A program made the position numbers and the translations under genes. Positions 16,844 to 27,334 of a stretch of 64,000 nucleotides of DNA are shown piece after piece. Where the stretch lies: the NCBI GenBank assembly GCA_965219485.1, contig OZ244774.1, forward strand, positions 1,488,001 through 1,552,000, read 5' to 3'. Source of the stretch: UBA8337 sp937907245 (GTDB taxonomy: Bacteria > Pseudomonadota > Alphaproteobacteria > RS24). Each line of letters starts with the position of its first letter. The stretch's first letter is position 1. Under the pieces are notes generated by a model. It made no database searches. It had not been told where the DNA came from and saw nothing but the letters and a program-made list of their open reading frames with translations.

Positions 16844-18199
16844 ATGGAAGAGAAACCACAAGCCAGTTTTGGCGCGCGCGCTGCCAGCCAAGACACTCGT
16901 TTAAGCTCCGCCAGCGGCGTCATCGATGCTTTGGGCGGCACGAAAACCGTCGCTGAGATTTTGGGCGTCGGGCAATCGTCTGTATCCAACTATCGCAAAT
17001 TAGGGTTTCCGGCCCGCAGTCATTTTGTGCTGTCTAAAATATGTGCCGAACGCGGCTTAGATGTAGCCGATGCGGTATTTGGCGGCATCCGCCTCACGCC
17101 GCTTGCGCCCTCACGCGCGGCGGCCGCTTTGCCACGCACCCAAGCCTTGGATATTTTTACCCGCAATGGCTTCACCGCTTTGGCAACGCCAGTTTTACAA
17201 CCCGCCGCGCCCTTCATCGACCGGATGGGCGAGGAAATGCGCCGTCGCCTATTCACCTTCACGGATCCGGCTGGCGAGCAGCTGTGCTTGCGCCCTGACC
17301 TAACCATTCCCACCGCCCTCGCCTATTTGGCGCAAGGCGAAACCCGCTTGAAGAAATTTGCTTATGAAGGCATCGCCTTTCGCTATCAATCGCGCGGCGC
17401 TGGCAAGCCAGAAGAATTTACCCAAGCGGGCATTGAGATTATCGGTGGCGCCACGGCAGGCACCGATAGCTATGCAGATGATGCGACGGTTTTGCGCGAC
17501 GTGATGGCTGGCGTGAAGGCCTTAGGTGTGGCCCAGTTCCAGCTTCGGCTTAACCATTTCGCGATGCTGCCTTTGTTTTTGCAAGGCCTTGGCCTAACCG
17601 CGCGCGCCGTATCGCGCCTGACGCGCGCCTATCATCAGAGTGCCAATTTCGAAACCGTTATCGCCCAGATGGTTGGGGAAGAAACGCGCCAACTCCAAGC
17701 CGATACAAGCTTATCGATCAATCTGTCAGGGCCGACGATTGCCGGTCGCTCGCCGCAAGACATTCAAACCCGTATCGATCGGTTGCGCGAAGATGCCAAT
17801 GTGGGGCTTAGCCAAGCCCAAGCAGACATTATCCTGCGGTTTTTAAACCTAAATGGCCCTTTGGAAGGGGTGTTGCGCGAGATGATTCAATTAGCGCCTG
17901 AAGCCGATTTATCGAGTGTCACCGACTATTGGACCGCGCTTCGCCAAAACCTAGAGCTAGATAAATTACCAGCCACGCTCAGCCTCACAGGCGGGCGGAA
18001 AATGGCTTATTACACAGGCCTTTCGTTTGAAATTATCGTGCCTGCGCTGGGCAACCAAAGCGTCATTGCGGCGGGGGGCCGATATGATGATTTGCTGCAA
18101 GCCTTGGGCGCCGAGCGCGCGCTCGGTGCGGTTGGGGGCGCCATGGCTTTAGAGCGCGTGGAAGCTGCTGCGCAACTTCAAAAAGGAGACCGCTCATGA
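16844..18199 (+). CDS. hisZ: HisZ with N-terminal helix-turn-helix domain (fusion)
   Basis: A 451-residue protein in one open frame. Residues ~85–445 are an ATP phosphoribosyltransferase regulatory subunit of the rhizobial HisZ type: PVLQPAAPFIDRMGEEMRRR, CLRPDLTIPT, FRYQ, EFTQAGIEIIG, YYTGLSFEI and AAGGRYDDLL. HisZ is a catalytically dead HisRS relative that pairs with HisG and senses histidine. Residues ~23–80 are extra: a helix-turn-helix of the YdaS/carph-isopro type, IDALGGTKTVAEILGVGQSS then VSNYRKLGFPARSHFVL. The usual HisZ is about 370–390 residues without this. Operator-like repeats lie directly upstream. The stop overlaps the hisG start by 4 bases. Autoregulation is inferred. Confidence 0.88.
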   Translation: MEEKPQASFGARAASQDTRLSSASGVIDALGGTKTVAEILGVGQSSVSNYRKLGFPARSHFVLSKICAERGLDVADAVFGGIRLTPLAPSRAAAALPRTQALDIFTRNGFTALATPVLQPAAPFIDRMGEEMRRRLFTFTDPAGEQLCLRPDLTIPTALAYLAQGETRLKKFAYEGIAFRYQSRGAGKPEEFTQAGIEIIGGATAGTDSYADDATVLRDVMAGVKALGVAQFQLRLNHFAMLPLFLQGLGLTARAVSRLTRAYHQSANFETVIAQMVGEETRQLQADTSLSINLSGPTIAGRSPQDIQTRIDRLREDANVGLSQAQADIILRFLNLNGPLEGVLREMIQLAPEADLSSVTDYWTALRQNLELDKLPATLSLTGGRKMAYYTGLSFEIIVPALGNQSVIAAGGRYDDLLQALGAERALGAVGGAMALERVEAAAQLQKGDRS

Positions 18200-19194
18200 G
18201 CCCCCTTATCCTCGCCGTCCCCTCGAAGGGTCGCCTAGAAGAAAGCGCCACGGCCTTATTTACCAAAGCTGGCATCGCGCTAAAACGCGCCGGCGCACGC
18301 GGCTATACCGGCATGGTCAAAGGCATCGACCAAATTGAAGTACAATATCTCTCGGCTTCCGAGATTGCCGCGCGCCTTGCCGATGGCAGCATTCATTTTG
18401 GCATTACGGGCGAAGACCTGCTGCGCGAAGAAGTGCCTGATTTAGATAGCGCCGTGCAACTTGTGCTGGGACTTGGCTTTGGCCGCGCCGATGTGGTGGT
18501 GGCTATTCCAGACGGCTGGGTGGATGTACGCAGCATGGCAGACTTGGCCGAAGTAGCGGCCGAGTTTCGTGCCAAACACGCCAAGCGCCTGCGCGTTGCC
18601 ACCAAATACACGAACCTCACTGCAGACTTTTTCGCAGAGCACGGCGTGACCGATTATAAATTGGTCGAGAGCTTTGGCGCCACAGAAGCGGCGCCCAATT
18701 CCGGCGCAGCCGAAGCCATTGTCGACATCACCTCGACAGGGGCCACGCTGGTTGCCAATCAATTGCGCATCCCCGACGATGGCGTGATGTTGCAAAGCGA
18801 GGCCAATTTAGCCGCCTCCCTAAAAGCCGATTGGGACGAGACCGCCCGCGCCGCCAGCAAGCGATTGCTGTCGCGTTTGGCCGCCTATAATCGGGCGCAG
18901 GAGTTGGTGCATGTCACGCTATCCTCACCCCGCGGCATAGTAGAGGCAGCCTTACAAGGCGACGCTTTGGCTGCCTTGGTGAGCGAGTTTGGCGCCGTGG
19001 AAGACCATCATTTTGCGGGCGCCACCTCGACGGGCGGTAGCTTTTATGGCTTCCAATTGCCACTGGAAAATCAGGATGATTTCATCGAAACCATGCTGCA
19101 AAAAGGCTTTTCACAAGCCAGCGTTTCCAAGCTCGACTTTGTTTATGAAAGCCGCAATGCGCTTTACGAACGGCTGCTCGGCGCTGTATTGTAA
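18196..19194 (+). CDS. hisG: ATP phosphoribosyltransferase catalytic subunit
   Basis: A 332-residue HisG, first enzyme of histidine synthesis. Motifs: LAVPSKGRL at the start, GITGEDLL, RVATKYTNLTADFF and the PRPP loop EAIVDITSTGATLVANQ near residues 175–190. The Shine-Dalgarno AGGAG lies inside hisZ, and the ATG overlaps the hisZ stop. Short HisG proteins that depend on HisZ are about 210–230 residues. This one has ~100 extra C-terminal residues, with strand-helix pattern 'VHVTLSS…GFQLPLENQDDF…KLDFVYE' resembling an ACT-like regulatory domain. The co-occurrence of HisZ and a long HisG is noteworthy but may be lineage-typical. Confidence 0.92.
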   Translation: MSPLILAVPSKGRLEESATALFTKAGIALKRAGARGYTGMVKGIDQIEVQYLSASEIAARLADGSIHFGITGEDLLREEVPDLDSAVQLVLGLGFGRADVVVAIPDGWVDVRSMADLAEVAAEFRAKHAKRLRVATKYTNLTADFFAEHGVTDYKLVESFGATEAAPNSGAAEAIVDITSTGATLVANQLRIPDDGVMLQSEANLAASLKADWDETARAASKRLLSRLAAYNRAQELVHVTLSSPRGIVEAALQGDALAALVSEFGAVEDHHFAGATSTGGSFYGFQLPLENQDDFIETMLQKGFSQASVSKLDFVYESRNALYERLLGAVL

Positions 19195-19197
19195 GGC

Positions 19198-19944
19198 ATG
19201 GTCTTAACCACCGTCATTATCGTACTGGCAAGCCTCGGCACTGCCTTTTTGTCGAGCATTTTTGGCATGCTCGGCGGGCTCATTCTTATGGGCCTGCTGG
19301 TCAGTATTTTGCCCATCGGCGCGGCCATGGTTCTTCACGGGCTTATTCAGCTCACCTCCAATGGGTATCGCGCTTGGCTGAACCGCGCGGATATCGTTTG
19401 GCCGATTGTCGCTAGTCTCTTTGTCGGCAATGTCATTGCGCTGGCGGCTTTGGCTTTTATCTCATTCTCTCCCGACCGAACCAGCGTTTTATTGGCGCTC
19501 GGGCTCTTGCCTTATGTGGCGTGGGCTTTGCCTAAGAACCTAGTTTTAGATGTCACCCGAAAACCCATCGGCGTGTTTGCCGGAATAATTGTTGTGGCTA
19601 CCAACCTCTTGGCAGGCGTCGGCGGGCCGTTATTAGATGTGTTTTTCCAACGCGTCACCCTCACCCGCCATCAAGTGGTGGCAACCAAAGCGGTGGCGCA
19701 AAGCCTTGGGCATAGCTCAAAAATTATTTTCTATGGGGGCCTCGCCGCCACCGCCTCGCTTCAAGATTGGCCGAGTTTTTGGCTGCTTGGCGCCGCCATG
19801 GCGGCTTCCGTGTTGGGCACACGCCTTGGCAAACGCGTGTTGGACAACATGCAAGACGCGACGTTTTTTAAGTGGACGCAGCGGATTTTGCTGAGCGTGG
19901 GGGCGGTGTTGATTGCCCGGGCGCTATTTCTTTTGCAGGGCTAA
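19198..19944 (+). CDS. TauE/SafE (TSUP) family permease
   Basis: A 248-residue protein made almost wholly of hydrophobic segments (about eight). The start has the family's first-helix pattern FLSSIFGMLGGLILMGLL, and the second half has the related repeat GVGGPLLDVFF. TSUP proteins export or import sulfite, sulfoacetate or other organosulfur anions. It starts three bases after the hisG stop and is probably co-transcribed, although no metabolic link to histidine is evident. Substrate unknown. Confidence 0.8.
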   Translation: MVLTTVIIVLASLGTAFLSSIFGMLGGLILMGLLVSILPIGAAMVLHGLIQLTSNGYRAWLNRADIVWPIVASLFVGNVIALAALAFISFSPDRTSVLLALGLLPYVAWALPKNLVLDVTRKPIGVFAGIIVVATNLLAGVGGPLLDVFFQRVTLTRHQVVATKAVAQSLGHSSKIIFYGGLAATASLQDWPSFWLLGAAMAASVLGTRLGKRVLDNMQDATFFKWTQRILLSVGAVLIARALFLLQG

Positions 19945-20012
19945 ACCGCAAGCAACGCCGCCGTGTGACGGCCATTCGCTTGGCCCGCAATTTGGCGGCG
20001 CGCATACGCATT

Positions 20013-21446
20013 CTAATTTTCCCGAAACACCACGCCCGTGGCGCGATTGAGCGGCGTCATAATATAGTCCAAGACCGAACGCTTTTTGCCAATGATATCG
20101 ACCACGACCGTCATGCCCGGCACGATATCTACTTCCTCATCGGTTTTCGATAATTTGGCTTCGGGTACAGAAATCATAGTTTCATAATAAGGCGGCATGT
20201 TATCTTCTTGCGTGGTATTGGGCGCAATGCGCTGCACGCTGCCTTCTAGGTTGCCATAGCGCGACACATCATAGGCCGAGAGCGCCACTTGAGCGGTCTG
20301 ACCCGGAAAAATGCTCGCAATATCTTCCGACATGATTTTGGCTTTCACCAATACTTGCTGCTCATCCGGCACAATTTCTGCCAATACGGTTCCCGCCTGC
20401 ACCACGGCGCCAACGGTTTTAATGTGAACTGCCGAGATGGTGCCATCTTCGGGCGCGCGAACTTCGGCGTTGCGAACCTTGGCCCGGAAGGCGCTTTCGC
20501 GAGCTCCGGCTTGGTCAGCGCGGATTTGCACTTCCGATAATTCGCGAGCCGCCTCCGCACGAAAATTATCAACAACCGCCTCATATTCATCCAAAGCGCT
20601 ATTATAGTCGCCGCGCACCTCCACCAAAGTCAGGCGCGCTTCGTGGCCGCCTTCAACGAGGGGGCGCAGAATATCTATTTTCTCTTTCAGGTTTGTCACC
20701 CGACGGTTAATCGAGGTAAGGCGCGATTGAATCGCGCGTTGGCGGCGCACAAAGACACTGCGTTCTGCTGTCACCACATCTTCGGCATTGCTATTGCCTT
20801 CCAGCCAATCTGGAAAAACCAATTCATCCGCGCCATTGGCTTCCGCCGTTAGGCGCGCGATGGTTGCCAGAGCCGCGATGAGCGTAATTTCATTATCATC
20901 AAAATTCGCCACCACATCTTCGTCTGCGAGGCGAAATAAGATATCGCCTTTTTTGACGCTATCGCCGATTTTGGCAGAGATAGTCACTACCGATCCGAGC
21001 AATCGGTTTTGGACCAATTGCACCGAAGACGGAGGCACAATCGTACCCTCTGCCCGCACCACTTCGTCCAACTCAGTGAACGTCGCCCATAGCAAAGCAA
21101 TGGAGAAGAAACTGGCAATCAGAATAAACACACGATTGCCTTGCAGCTCTGTCGGGTCTTCGTCGATATCGATTTTTTCGCCCAACGACATCATTGCGGC
21201 CATCAGCGGGTCGGGCGGCGGGCTGGTTAGTTTCCGATAAATCTCACGTGCCTTGTACCAACGCACGAGTGTTGTTTGCCCCCAAGGGGTGGCTAAAATC
21301 CGCGCGCCTAATTTATCCAGGCGCAGGGCAATGGCCAATTTCTTCAAGAGCCCCCAAACCTGGCGCGCCAAAGACCCAAGCATGGGAAGCAATTTCTGCA
21401 GCAGTGTCCGGCATAGGACGCGTAATTTTTCGATCATATTACTCAT
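20013..21446 (-). CDS. Type I secretion periplasmic adaptor (HlyD/LapC-like)
   Basis: A 477-residue membrane-fusion protein. A cytoplasmic N-terminal part of ~105 residues is longer than usual. One membrane helix (RVFILIASFFSIALLW, ~residues 105–120) is followed by the lipoyl half (EGTIVPPSSVQLVQNR, GDSVKKGDILFRL), an alpha-hairpin (residues ~200–320), and the second lipoyl/barrel part (VRAPEDGTISAVHIKTVG). The end, SVLDYIMTPLNRATGVVFREN, is the HlyD type I secretion signature. It bridges the ABC transporter and the TolC-like channel encoded upstream in the same unit. Confidence 0.92.
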   Translation of the reverse strand: MSNMIEKLRVLCRTLLQKLLPMLGSLARQVWGLLKKLAIALRLDKLGARILATPWGQTTLVRWYKAREIYRKLTSPPPDPLMAAMMSLGEKIDIDEDPTELQGNRVFILIASFFSIALLWATFTELDEVVRAEGTIVPPSSVQLVQNRLLGSVVTISAKIGDSVKKGDILFRLADEDVVANFDDNEITLIAALATIARLTAEANGADELVFPDWLEGNSNAEDVVTAERSVFVRRQRAIQSRLTSINRRVTNLKEKIDILRPLVEGGHEARLTLVEVRGDYNSALDEYEAVVDNFRAEAARELSEVQIRADQAGARESAFRAKVRNAEVRAPEDGTISAVHIKTVGAVVQAGTVLAEIVPDEQQVLVKAKIMSEDIASIFPGQTAQVALSAYDVSRYGNLEGSVQRIAPNTTQEDNMPPYYETMISVPEAKLSKTDEEVDIVPGMTVVVDIIGKKRSVLDYIMTPLNRATGVVFREN

Positions 21447-21458
21447 TGGGAAACCTCT

Positions 21459-23324
21459 TTACTCGCCAGCAGGTTTGCTGGGCGGGCTGCTTTGGGGGGG
21501 AGATTGGGCAGCACTTTCTGCTTCAGCCGCCGCGTTTTGTGCACTCGCCTGTAAACGCTCCAGCACTTGATCGCGTGGGCCATTGGCCACCAATCGACCA
21601 CCTTCAATAACCAGAATACGGTCGGCAATTTCCAGCATCGGGCCCCTATGGGTCACAAACACAGTGGTGATGCCGCGCGTCGCTGCATCTAGGGATTTCA
21701 CGAGGGCTTGCTCGCTCCCGACATCGAGAGAGGCCGTCGGCTCGTCTAGCAATAGAAGCGATGGCTTTGAGAGCAGAGATCTTGCAATCGCCAGACTTTG
21801 ACGCATACCCGAAGATAATTCGCGTCCGCGTTCTGAAAGCGGAAAATCAAAGCCGCCCGGTAATTGTCCAATAAAGCCCTCAGCCCCCGCCGCACGAACG
21901 CTATCCAGCAAGTCCGCATCAGAAGCATCTGGCGCGCCCATTAGCAGGTTCTCGCGTATCGAGCCGGAGAACAGCACAGGATTTTGAAACACGATCGACA
22001 TATTATTGCGCAAATCTGTCGGCCGAATATGGCGGACGTCGGCATTGTCGATCATCACAAGACCGCTATCGGGTTTATGCAGACCGGATAGCAGACGCAA
22101 CACGGTGGTTTTGCCAGAGCCAATACGACCCAGAATAGCGACACGCTCACCCGCTTTTATTTCGAAAGAAACATCTTCCAACGTTGCGTTATCTTGCCCC
22201 TCATAAGTGAAATGCACATGGTTAAAGGCAATGTCGCCATTTAGTTTTTCGCGGCTGAGGCGGCCTGCGCGTTGTTCTTCATCGGTTTGGCCCGATAGGA
22301 TTTCGCCCAAGCTACGATAAGCGGCGATGGCTTGGTTAAACCGGCCAAGCAATTGCGTTAGCTGGCCCAAAGGTGCCAAAGTTCGACCCGACAAAATGAC
22401 ACAAGCGATAAGCTGCCCCATCGTCAAATCGCCCGACGCGATGAGATAAACGCCATAAACCACAATACCGACCTGGCTCATTTGTTGTCCCAATTGCGTG
22501 ACTGTTTGGGTTAGCTGGCTGGTGAATTTAGTTTTCCGGTTCGAAACAGCCTGATTAACAACGCTTTGCAACCAACGCTGGCGCAGCATCGATAAGCCCG
22601 AAAGCGTTTTGATGGTTTCCAGCGCAGAAATCATCTCCACCATAACCGCTTGTTTGCCTTGGCCTTGCATCATGCCGGTCAGGGTAAGGCGACGCATCAC
22701 AGGCTGTAACAGCAAGCCGAATAGAACCACGCCGATAACGATGAGCGCCGGCACAGCCGCCACCGGCCCGCCAATGCCCCAAAGCACGAAGAGGAATAAA
22801 ATCACGAATGGCAAATCTGCAAACACCGTAAAACTGGCCGAGCCTAAAACTTCTTTTAAGGATTCGAACTCACGCACGGTACTGGCCAAAGCCCCCGTGG
22901 CTTGCTGGCTCAGGTCGACATCATGGCGGGCGATGCGGTTAAACAAACGCTCCGAAATAACGCGGTCGATACGCGCGCCGGCCGCATCCACAAATTGGCC
23001 ACGAATGATTTTCATCGCAAAATCAAAGCCCATGATAACCAACATAATGCTGGTCAACGCCCATAGACTTTCCACCGCTTCATTAGGAATGACGCGGTCA
23101 TAGACCGTCATAATGTAAAGCGACGAGCCCAAGGCAAACATATTGATCAGCACAGAAGCTGCAATGACCTGGCCATAGATTCTACGGCAAGCCAAGACCG
23201 GCCCCCAAAACCAATGCGTCATATACTCTTGGTCATTCGACTCTTTGGCAGCCTCTTGCGCCAAGCCGGTTGTTTTCTTCTCGGGCTCTTCTGATTTTTT
23301 TTCTTTCGGGCGCGTATCTAACAT
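21459..23324 (-). CDS. Type I secretion ABC transporter (LapB-like)
   Basis: A 621-residue half-transporter. No C39 peptidase residues are seen at the N-terminus; about 60 residues precede the first membrane helix. Six membrane helices span residues ~55–330. The nucleotide domain has Walker A GRIGSGKTT, signature LSSGMRQS and Walker B LLLLDEPTASLD, then the H-loop in VTHRG. The C-terminal ~30 residues are Ala/Gln/Ser/Pro rich. Its start overlaps the TolC-like gene by 7 bases and the HlyD-like gene follows after 12 bases, so the three form an operon. The exported protein is not encoded nearby. Confidence 0.93.
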   Translation of the reverse strand: MLDTRPKEKKSEEPEKKTTGLAQEAAKESNDQEYMTHWFWGPVLACRRIYGQVIAASVLINMFALGSSLYIMTVYDRVIPNEAVESLWALTSIMLVIMGFDFAMKIIRGQFVDAAGARIDRVISERLFNRIARHDVDLSQQATGALASTVREFESLKEVLGSASFTVFADLPFVILFLFVLWGIGGPVAAVPALIVIGVVLFGLLLQPVMRRLTLTGMMQGQGKQAVMVEMISALETIKTLSGLSMLRQRWLQSVVNQAVSNRKTKFTSQLTQTVTQLGQQMSQVGIVVYGVYLIASGDLTMGQLIACVILSGRTLAPLGQLTQLLGRFNQAIAAYRSLGEILSGQTDEEQRAGRLSREKLNGDIAFNHVHFTYEGQDNATLEDVSFEIKAGERVAILGRIGSGKTTVLRLLSGLHKPDSGLVMIDNADVRHIRPTDLRNNMSIVFQNPVLFSGSIRENLLMGAPDASDADLLDSVRAAGAEGFIGQLPGGFDFPLSERGRELSSGMRQSLAIARSLLSKPSLLLLDEPTASLDVGSEQALVKSLDAATRGITTVFVTHRGPMLEIADRILVIEGGRLVANGPRDQVLERLQASAQNAAAEAESAAQSPPQSSPPSKPAGE

Positions 23325-24997
23325 CCACTGACTCCAAGACTAATATCTAAAACATTGGCCAATTGACCGGCCAGTTGCAGCGCTGCCAAGCGGGTATTTT
23401 CAGAGCGAATTTGCAATGAAATATATTGCGCTTGCGCGTCCGCCAGCCTCTGCTCCAGCCCCAACAACCCCAAAAGGTTGCCACGAGTGCGCGTCGACAA
23501 AATGCGTTCACTGGCGATTTGCGTTTCCAATTGCTCTAACTGCTCGCGGTTTTCGACCAATTGGGTCATCTCATCCAACAGCTGATCTTGCAGCCGACGG
23601 CTCTCGGCGTTATGGCTGCGCTGATAGGCAGATAATTCAGCTTCTAGCCCCATACGGCGCGCCGATACCCCGCCCCGTTGGGCCGCATTGGCTCCGCCGT
23701 CATACAGCGGCATAGAGAACTCAATCGCGCCCGTCACCTCATAGGTCGAACAATTTTGGACGCGATAATAAAGAAAGTTACCGTTTGCATCGCGGTCCCG
23801 CGATCCATTGCCATCCTCATCGACCAAGCGCGTGGAGCCGCGAATATCCTCGTGAATTTCACTGCCCCTAGCTGCTATCGGATCATTGCAGCGGTTTTTC
23901 TGCGCGACGTCCCACCCGCGTGCAGAGACCACGCCGGTCAGACTAGGCAGGCGTTCGGCCCGCAGGCGCGCATCTTCTGATTCCACCTTCTTAATATTAT
24001 GCCGAAGAAGCTTGGCCCTTGGGCTCGCCTCGCCCGCCACCATAGTGGGGACATCTGGGCGCTGGCTTTGAAAACTGGCGACAATCGCTTTGGCCTGCTC
24101 GGGCAATATTCCAAATTCGGTTTTCATTTCACGGGCTACCAAATCTCTTTGGCGTTGGGCTTGGGTTACCCGACTTTCTATTTCTAGTCCGGTCAAACGG
24201 GCTTGGCGCATTTCAGCCAGCCGGGCGGCACCTGCTTTAAAGCGTTGCTGCATACTCTCGACATCGCGATCTATAACTTCTTTGCTTTGCGTAAAATGCT
24301 CAATGAGGCTGACCTGCAAAACATAATCGAGCGCCAAGCGGGTGACACTACTAAGCTGCTGTTCCAAAGTGGCACTGCGTTCAATTTGGGCCGCGAAGCG
24401 GTCTTCACGATGGCCAGATATAATCGAGGCATTGCGGCCCCAATCGTAAATATGTTGGCGTAAGCTTAAAGTTGCATTGACCCCTTCACCGTCATATTCG
24501 CTGGAATTAGAACCGCCAAACTCATCGGCTCTCGAAGTCTGGTCTATCCATTTCGAGCCGCTTGAAAGCGTCGCGTCGAGGCGCGGATAATAACTCGACT
24601 TGCCGAGAAGAATGCCCCATTTCGCCTCGCACACACGTTGCTCGACGCGCTGCTGACTAGGGTGATTGCGCAATTTGCGTTGCAAGTCGGCGATATGCGG
24701 CGGCATTACTGGCGCTTTAACAACAGGCGCGCGAGCCGCAGTAGGGGCGCGAGCCACATTAGGAGCCACATTAGGGGCAAGAGTAGGAGTAGGAGTAGGA
24801 GTAGGAGTAGGAGTAGGAGTAGGAGTAGGAGTAGGAGTAGGAGCCGGTACCAGCACTGGCACCGCCTTTGAAATAGGCGCAGGCGTTCCCGCTTGCCTAA
24901 TTATTTCGGGCAAGGCCGGGGCCTCTTCTGCAGCCCCTAAACTTGGGGTATACAACAGAAAACTTGCGCATAACGCGCTCTTAGCAATCGATCTCAT
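23318..24997 (-). CDS. TolC/LapE-type outer membrane channel with Pro-Thr repeat linker
   Basis: A 559-residue outer membrane efflux protein. A signal peptide (residues 1–22, SALCASFLLYTPSLGA) is followed by a linker of ~70 residues with 'TP' dipeptides repeated about ten times and then APNVAPNVARAP. The TolC domain proper begins near residue 100 (HPSQQRVEQRVCEAKWG) and contains coiled-coil hairpins, YPRLDATLSSG and the second-repeat SMPLYDGGANAAQRG. The linker is encoded by a perfect hexanucleotide repeat. It is the first gene of the type I secretion unit. Confidence 0.9.
   Translation of the reverse strand: MRSIAKSALCASFLLYTPSLGAAEEAPALPEIIRQAGTPAPISKAVPVLVPAPTPTPTPTPTPTPTPTPTPTLAPNVAPNVARAPTAARAPVVKAPVMPPHIADLQRKLRNHPSQQRVEQRVCEAKWGILLGKSSYYPRLDATLSSGSKWIDQTSRADEFGGSNSSEYDGEGVNATLSLRQHIYDWGRNASIISGHREDRFAAQIERSATLEQQLSSVTRLALDYVLQVSLIEHFTQSKEVIDRDVESMQQRFKAGAARLAEMRQARLTGLEIESRVTQAQRQRDLVAREMKTEFGILPEQAKAIVASFQSQRPDVPTMVAGEASPRAKLLRHNIKKVESEDARLRAERLPSLTGVVSARGWDVAQKNRCNDPIAARGSEIHEDIRGSTRLVDEDGNGSRDRDANGNFLYYRVQNCSTYEVTGAIEFSMPLYDGGANAAQRGGVSARRMGLEAELSAYQRSHNAESRRLQDQLLDEMTQLVENREQLEQLETQIASERILSTRTRGNLLGLLGLEQRLADAQAQYISLQIRSENTRLAALQLAGQLANVLDISLGVSGC
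24750..24843. repeat. Hexanucleotide GAGTAG repeat and 12-bp duplication in the TolC-like gene
   Basis: From 24781 to 24843 the plus strand is an uninterrupted GAGTAG repeat of about 10.5 units, encoding Thr-Pro dipeptides on the minus strand. Just before it, GAGCCACATTAG is duplicated (about 24751–24775), encoding APNVAPNV. Copy-number change would alter the linker length without shifting the frame. Confidence 0.92.
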
Positions 24998-25323
24998 ACA
25001 AACCTCTCATACGGAACACAACCAACAGACGTCCAACTTAAGGTTGGAGGCGTTACTATTTGGTTAATGAATTGGCAGTTTTTCTGCCATCTCCGTCATT
25101 ATTATTTTTCTTCGGTTTGCCTTCTCAGGCGCGCGCAAGCTAGCAAGAACCTATCGGCATGGCTAGCGAAAAGCGCAAGTATTAGGTAGGCGCATCTAGC
25201 CCAAAATACAAGCCCCAAGCGATAAGATAGGCTTGAGAAAACCAATGAAAAAAGGGCTGCTCCAACGAACAGCCCTTTTCCTTATTTCTGCACGCTCTGA
25301 TTTACATCAGCGCTATGGAGAGG
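24998..25323. promoter_or_regulatory. Intergenic region between the T1SS operon and groEL
   Basis: 326 bases without a supported gene. A 17-bp palindrome, TCCAAC-TTAAG-GTTGGA, at 25032–25048 lies 35 bases upstream of the TolC-like start and could be an operator. A second inverted repeat, TGGCAG-TTTTT-CTGCCA, is at 25073–25089. The groEL terminator is at 25248–25280. The stretch 25090–25245 shows nothing I can assign. Confidence 0.45.
25248..25280 (-). terminator. groEL terminator
   Basis: A perfect 10-bp stem, AAAAGGGCTG with CAGCCCTTTT, surrounds a 10-base loop. On the minus strand it is followed by T-rich sequence. It lies 44 bases after the groEL stop codon and is symmetrical enough to act in both directions. 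Confidence 0.9.
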
Positions 25324-26964
<1,641 letters not shown>

Positions 26965-26993
26965 GATATTCTCCTATCCAAAACTGGGTGGCG

Positions 26994-27281
26994 TTAGCCG
27001 ATGATGCCCAGGATATCGCTTTCTTTCATGATGAGCAGTTCTTCGCCATCAATGGTGACTTCGCTGCCCGACCATTTGCCGAACAACACATTGTCTTTTG
27101 CTTTCACGTCGAGCGGCGTTAGTTTGCCGTCATCGCCACGGGTTCCGCTACCAGCTGCAACCACAACACCTTGCGATGGTTTTTCTTGAGCCGAGTCCGG
27201 AATGATAATACCACCGCTGGTCTTCGTATCTTCATCAATACGGCGAACCAATACACGGTCATGTAAAGGACGAAATTTCAT
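26994..27281 (-). CDS. groS: 10-kDa co-chaperonin GroES
   Basis: Start set at ATG 27281 (MKFRPLHDRVLVRR), preceded by AGGAGAAAG. This gives the usual 95 residues; a longer frame upstream is not family-like. The mobile loop EDTKTSGGIIIPDSAQEKPS and the roof EVTIDGEELLIM are present. GroES caps GroEL. The 5' leader of about 80 bases contains an imperfect CIRCE-like hairpin. Confidence 0.97.
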   Translation of the reverse strand: MKFRPLHDRVLVRRIDEDTKTSGGIIIPDSAQEKPSQGVVVAAGSGTRGDDGKLTPLDVKAKDNVLFGKWSGSEVTIDGEELLIMKESDILGIIG

Positions 27282-27334
27282 CTTCTTTCTCCTATGAAAG
27301 GGCTCCCTTAGGAGCTTCCCCAAAAATTAAAGGA

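Noticed and set aside
20000..25000. Horizontally acquired island at the type I secretion genes
   Set aside because: Base composition and codon use match the neighbours, and there is no integrase, tRNA or flanking repeat.
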